Source: an uncultured Clostridia bacterium
GTDB lineage: Bacteria > Bacillota > Clostridia > Oscillospirales > Acutalibacteraceae
Direction of reading: 5' to 3'
NCBI GenBank assembly: GCA_947625485.1
Contig: CANQOP010000020.1
Location: forward strand, 1-35,726
Length of the DNA stretch: 35,726 bases
Under the pieces are notes generated by a model. That model was not told the DNA's origin. It saw nothing but the letters and a program-made list of their open reading frames with translations, and searched no databases. Positions 32,672 through 35,726 of the stretch are shown one piece after another; position 1 is the stretch's first letter, and every line of letters starts with the position of its first letter. A program made the translations under genes and the position numbers.

Positions 32672-34903
32672 CTAAATCTTTTCCATTTTACAGAAATTTG
32701 CCATAAGAGTTTTTGTCCCCTTAGTATCGAATGCAATTTCAAGCATTGTATCGTTACCCATTTTTTCGGCTTTGATTACCATACCTTTTCCAAACACCTT
32801 ATGAAGCACGCGGTCGCCTACGGCGTAAGTGTTATTGTTTTTCTCAATAGGCTTTCTAAATGACGGAGAAAGCTTTGGATTAAATGTATACTGCGATGAA
32901 GAAGAGCCGATTTCAACCTTCTCAGAATTAAACAAAGAGCCTTTTGGTAAATTATCGAATACCGTCTCGCCCGTTGATTTCCGCAAATCGTCGGGTATTT
33001 CCTGAACAAATCGCGATGTAGCGTTGTGAGTGGTGGAACCGAACAGCATACGGCTCTTTGTTTTTGTAATAATAAGCTCCTCCTTGGCGCGCGTTATACC
33101 GACGTATGCAAGGCGACGTTCCTCGTTAAGCTCGTCAGGATTGGAGTAAACCGATATACCAGGGAACACGCCCTCCTCCATTCCTGCTATAAAAACAACG
33201 GGAAACTCAAGTCCCTTTGCGCTATGGAGAGTCATCATTACGGTAGTGTCGGCATTTTCATCATAATTATCTATATCGGTCTGTAAGGAAATTTCCTCGA
33301 GAAATGCGGAAAGCGACGCCTCGTCTCCGTACTCCTCCTCAAACTTGATGATATTTGACTTCAACTCCTCGATATTTTCTATACGTACATCGGAGTTTTC
33401 CTTTTCGGATTTGAGGTAGTTTTTGTAGTCAGTATGCTCTAAAATAAGCTCGTACAACTCTGCAAGTGTATAATCTCCGCTCTCCTGAGCCTCGCGAAGT
33501 CCGTCGATAAGCGTAACAAAATCCTTGAGTTTTGATGAAGAGCGCGACAACTCAGTGTAATTTTCGGCATTACGGATTACGTCATAAACGCTGATGTTGT
33601 TTAAAACGGCTATCTCACCTGCCCTGTCCATTGTCGTCTTTCCGATACCGCGTTTCGGGACGTTTACGATACGGTTGAGCCGTATATTGTCGTGCGGATT
33701 GTCCAGCACTCGCAAATACGCGGTCATATCCTTTATTTCCTCACGATCATAGAAACGGTGTCCTCCGATAATGCGGTGCGGAATACCACTGCGGGAAAAA
33801 GCGTTTTCTATTGCGTTCGACTGGGCGTTCATTCGATATAAAACCGCGTAATCGCTGAATCGTCTGCCTTCTGCGACTCCACTCAGAATCTGATCTGCTA
33901 TATATGAAGCCTCATCACGCTCTGAGAGAGACGTATGAACAATGATTTTCTTGCCGCTGTCGTTTTCCGTCCAAAGGGTTTTTCCTTTTCGGGTCGTATT
34001 GTTTTCAATAACCTTATTCGCGGCGGCGAGAATAGTTTTTGTACTTCTGTAGTTCTGTTCAAGGCGGACAACCTGAGCGTTTTTAAACTGCTGTTCAAAT
34101 GACAGTATATTCTCAATCGTTGCCCCGCGAAACTTATAAATACTCTGATCGTCGTCGCCGACTACGCAAATATTGCCCGACTTCTCGGCAAGCATTGAAA
34201 CGAATTTATACTGCACCTTGTTGGTGTCCTGATACTCGTCGACCATAATGTATTTAAACAGGTTTTGATAATAACTCAGCACGTCGTCATTCTGCTCAAA
34301 AAGAAGAATGGTATTGCACAGCATATCATCAAAATCCATTGCATCGGAGTTTTTAAGTTCTGCCTGATAAATCTGGTATATTTTAGCAATTTTCTCCTTG
34401 CGAAAATCTCCCTCGGATTTTTTGAGCATAGTCTCCGGAGACTGCATTTTATCCTTTGCCTTTGAAATCTCAGCTATTACGGATTTTACGGGCAAGTGCT
34501 TTTCGTCTATATTAAGCTGAGCCATAACCCTTTTGATCAGACTCTTCTGGTCGGCTGTATCGTAAACCGTAAAGTGGCTCGAATAACCTATACGGTCTCC
34601 GTAGCGTCGGAGAATACGCGCGCAGGTCGAGTGAAAGGTAGCCGCCCATATTTCGTCCCCGACCTCGGGTACGGACTGCAAAATGCGCTCTTTAAGCTCC
34701 CCCGCGGCTTTGTTGGTAAATGTGATTGCGAGAATTTGCCAAGGCTTACACAGACCGCTCTGCAATATGTACGCAATACGGTTTACAAGCACGGTCGTCT
34801 TTCCCGAACCTGCACCAGCCAAAATGAGCAGTGGTCCCTCGGTACAAAACACGGCTTTTTGCTGCATATTATTCATATGTGAAAAATTATCCTTGATACT
34901 CAT
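32672..34903 (-). CDS. pcrA: ATP-dependent DNA helicase PcrA/UvrD
   Basis: Superfamily 1A 3'-to-5' helicase for repair and for clearing blocked forks. 743 residues from the ATG at 34903 (AAAGG 7 nt upstream); a further 22 codons upstream are in frame, but hydrophobic and without a ribosome binding site. Motifs: LNNMQQKAV-type Q motif (MNNMQQKAVF), Walker A GAGSGKTT (30-37), AITFTNKAAGELKER, VDEYQDTN (Walker B), DDDQSIYKFRGA, QNYRST, and the C-terminal VMMTLHSAKGLEFPVVF and EERRLAYVGITRAKEELI. The last ~60 residues form the PcrA-type Tudor-like RNA-polymerase-binding tail (GDRVLHKVFGKGMVI). Confidence 0.95.
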   Translation of the reverse strand: MSIKDNFSHMNNMQQKAVFCTEGPLLILAGAGSGKTTVLVNRIAYILQSGLCKPWQILAITFTNKAAGELKERILQSVPEVGDEIWAATFHSTCARILRRYGDRIGYSSHFTVYDTADQKSLIKRVMAQLNIDEKHLPVKSVIAEISKAKDKMQSPETMLKKSEGDFRKEKIAKIYQIYQAELKNSDAMDFDDMLCNTILLFEQNDDVLSYYQNLFKYIMVDEYQDTNKVQYKFVSMLAEKSGNICVVGDDDQSIYKFRGATIENILSFEQQFKNAQVVRLEQNYRSTKTILAAANKVIENNTTRKGKTLWTENDSGKKIIVHTSLSERDEASYIADQILSGVAEGRRFSDYAVLYRMNAQSNAIENAFSRSGIPHRIIGGHRFYDREEIKDMTAYLRVLDNPHDNIRLNRIVNVPKRGIGKTTMDRAGEIAVLNNISVYDVIRNAENYTELSRSSSKLKDFVTLIDGLREAQESGDYTLAELYELILEHTDYKNYLKSEKENSDVRIENIEELKSNIIKFEEEYGDEASLSAFLEEISLQTDIDNYDENADTTVMMTLHSAKGLEFPVVFIAGMEEGVFPGISVYSNPDELNEERRLAYVGITRAKEELIITKTKSRMLFGSTTHNATSRFVQEIPDDLRKSTGETVFDNLPKGSLFNSEKVEIGSSSSQYTFNPKLSPSFRKPIEKNNNTYAVGDRVLHKVFGKGMVIKAEKMGNDTMLEIAFDTKGTKTLMANFCKMEKI

Positions 34904-34926
34904 AAAAATACCTTTTCTCTGTTGAA

Positions 34927-34954
34927 TGTATAACAAAATAAGTATAACATACAA
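34927..34954 (-). promoter_or_regulatory. Promoter of pcrA
   Basis: On the minus strand TTGTAT (34949-34954), 16-nt spacer, TATACA (34927-34932) with TG upstream. It begins directly after the T-tract of the upstream gene's terminator. Confidence 0.45.
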
Positions 34955-34958
34955 AAAG

Positions 34959-34989
34959 AAAAGTCTCAACTTACAAAGTTGAGACTTTT
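34959..34989 (-). terminator. Intrinsic terminator of the lipoprotein gene
   Basis: A perfect 14-bp stem (34959-34972 / 34976-34989) with a 3-nt loop; on the minus strand it is followed by CTTTTTG. It ends the DUF4358 lipoprotein transcript 18 nt after its stop and just upstream of the pcrA promoter. Confidence 0.85.
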
Positions 34990-35006
34990 AATTCAGTTGT
35001 AGAATA

Positions 35007-35477
35007 TTATCCGATTGCTTCGTTTACCATTTTTATAATATCGTTGTAATCCTCTGCGACAATCATAGTAACAAAGTTTCCGCTCTGAGTAACTTTGCAG
35101 TCCTTTACCATATCAAACTGCTCGGCGCTGTAAGAAGAATAAAGACTGTATATAGTGTTATAACGACGCTCAAGCTTAGTCTTTACCGACTCTGCCGCAT
35201 CGGAATCCTTAGCTTCCACAAGAACAATTTCAACAGGTGCAGTGGATGTGTCAGGATTTATCTCGGCTGCAAACTGTTTAACTTCATCTTCGCTGATTTC
35301 GTAATAAGTGTTAAGGTCACTGACATCCTTAAGCTCCTTTAAATTCTTTGTAGAATTGGAAAAACTCGAATTTATGTCCTTTAAAACATTTGAAAGATCT
35401 GCTTCCTTAGCACCGCAACCCGCAAAGCACGCAACCATTATAAGCGCAGAAAGCACTATAGTAAAAAATCTTTTCAT
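35007..35477 (-). CDS. DUF4358 family lipoprotein
   Basis: 156 residues from the ATG at 35477 (TTGGAGTG before it). A lipoprotein signal peptide (MKRFFTIVLSALIMVACF) runs into the lipobox AGC, making Cys the lipid-modified residue (about residue 21), so it is anchored outside the membrane. The rest matches DUF4358, common in Clostridia: DLNTYYEISEDEVKQFA, PVEIVLVEAKDSDAAESV, KLERRYNTIYSLYSSYSAEQ. Function unknown. A longer in-frame extension to 35612 would add a hydrophobic stretch and lacks a ribosome binding site; the promoter lies within it, supporting the shorter form. Confidence 0.85.
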   Translation of the reverse strand: MKRFFTIVLSALIMVACFAGCGAKEADLSNVLKDINSSFSNSTKNLKELKDVSDLNTYYEISEDEVKQFAAEINPDTSTAPVEIVLVEAKDSDAAESVKTKLERRYNTIYSLYSSYSAEQFDMVKDCKVTQSGNFVTMIVAEDYNDIIKMVNEAIG

Positions 35478-35514
35478 ATAATCACTCCAAATTTCAATCT
35501 TAACTTTCTTTACT

Positions 35515-35543
35515 ATTATAAATATTAAAGGAGAAGATGTCAA
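35515..35543 (-). promoter_or_regulatory. Consensus promoter of the DUF4358 lipoprotein gene
   Basis: On the minus strand TTGACA (35538-35543), 17-nt spacer, TATAAT (35515-35520): a perfect sigma-A match. The -35 overlaps a short dyad (AACCA at 35542-35546 / TGGTT at 35552-35556), which may be an operator. Confidence 0.85.
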
Positions 35544-35689
35544 CCAATTAATGGTTAAATAAACGACAAATTTAAAAAGTACATAATATTTGCATTTATT
35601 TTTAAATGCCATTTCACTAATTCAGGCAAAACAAAAGCACCCGAATGGGCAATATCATTAATTTAAGGAACAAGGCACTCACAACAAAA

Positions 35690-35726
35690 TGAACCGCCCC
35701 AAATTGTGTAGACAGCACAAAAAAGC
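35690..35726. mobile_element. Possible insertion sequence terminus at the window edge
   Basis: TGAACCGCCCC followed by AAATTGTGT and a GTAGACA resembles terminal inverted repeats of IS3/IS150-like elements, which begin TG and carry a C-run and AT-rich part. Only ~37 bases are visible and no transposase can be seen. The upstream stretch 35557-35689 holds no gene; it is AT-rich and contains a 7-bp hairpin (35592-35609) of no assigned role. Confidence 0.3.

Noticed and set aside
35007..35612. Long lipoprotein ORF start at 35612
   Set aside because: It would place the consensus promoter within the coding region and precede the signal peptide by 45 residues.

Overview
The window looks like a chromosomal segment of a low-to-moderate GC Gram-positive anaerobe of the Clostridia, most likely a Ruminococcus-like member of the Oscillospiraceae. 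The evidence is a Bacillus/Clostridium-type ylo gene cluster (yicC/yloC-remA-gmk-rpoZ-priA-def-fmt-rsmB-rlmN-prpC-prkC-rsgA-thiN), an IspH-ribosomal S1 fusion typical of Clostridia, a secreted protein ending in a dockerin-like module, a DUF4358 lipoprotein, and AGGAGG-type ribosome binding sites with TTGACA/TATAAT-type promoters. No tRNA, rRNA or CRISPR array was seen.

Layout. 1-193: C-terminal end of a large serine recombinase (edge of a mobile element). 215-622: PaaI-type thioesterase. 691-3265 (minus): PHP-type tyrosine phosphatase, leuB and a histidine phosphatase. 3345-4013: XRE regulator. 4070-5701 (minus): a membrane protein with a zinc ribbon, a degenerate kinase domain and two PASTA repeats, with its own promoter. 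5881-19156 (minus): the long ylo-type housekeeping operon, with a YugP-like membrane zinc protease inserted between fmt and rsmB, and with coaBC and rpe absent. 19326-21450: yebC and a secreted dockerin-type protein. 21484-22380 (minus): acidic single-pass membrane protein. 22642-24360: phosphohexomutase. 24499-25300: a structured leader RNA and a PnuC-type vitamin transporter. 25346-30861 (minus): rpiR-baiN-cmk-plsC-ispH/S1 operon. 31085-32460: hisH-hisF pair. 32455-32577 (minus): 40-residue membrane peptide. 32672-34903 (minus): pcrA helicase. 35007-35477 (minus): DUF4358 lipoprotein. From about 35690: a possible insertion sequence end.

How the genes fit together. The ylo operon joins nucleotide supply (gmk), transcription (rpoZ), replication restart (priA), N-terminal formyl-Met handling (fmt, def), rRNA modification and ribosome maturation (rsmB, rlmN, rsgA), and Ser/Thr phosphorylation (prpC/prkC). 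The cell-wall-sensing kinase PrkC (three PASTA repeats, all catalytic residues) sits one gene group away from a PASTA pseudokinase that lacks the catalytic Lys and both catalytic Asp residues; they could share ligand or signalling space, but this is inference.

The best candidate for something undescribed is the approximately 109-nt leader of the PnuC-type gene. It has a consensus promoter, two small hairpins with a potential loop-to-tail pseudoknot, and a terminator-like hairpin that competes for the same bases. I could not match it to a riboswitch class I know. The second is the zinc-ribbon/pseudokinase/PASTA protein. Most of the rest is ordinary core genome.
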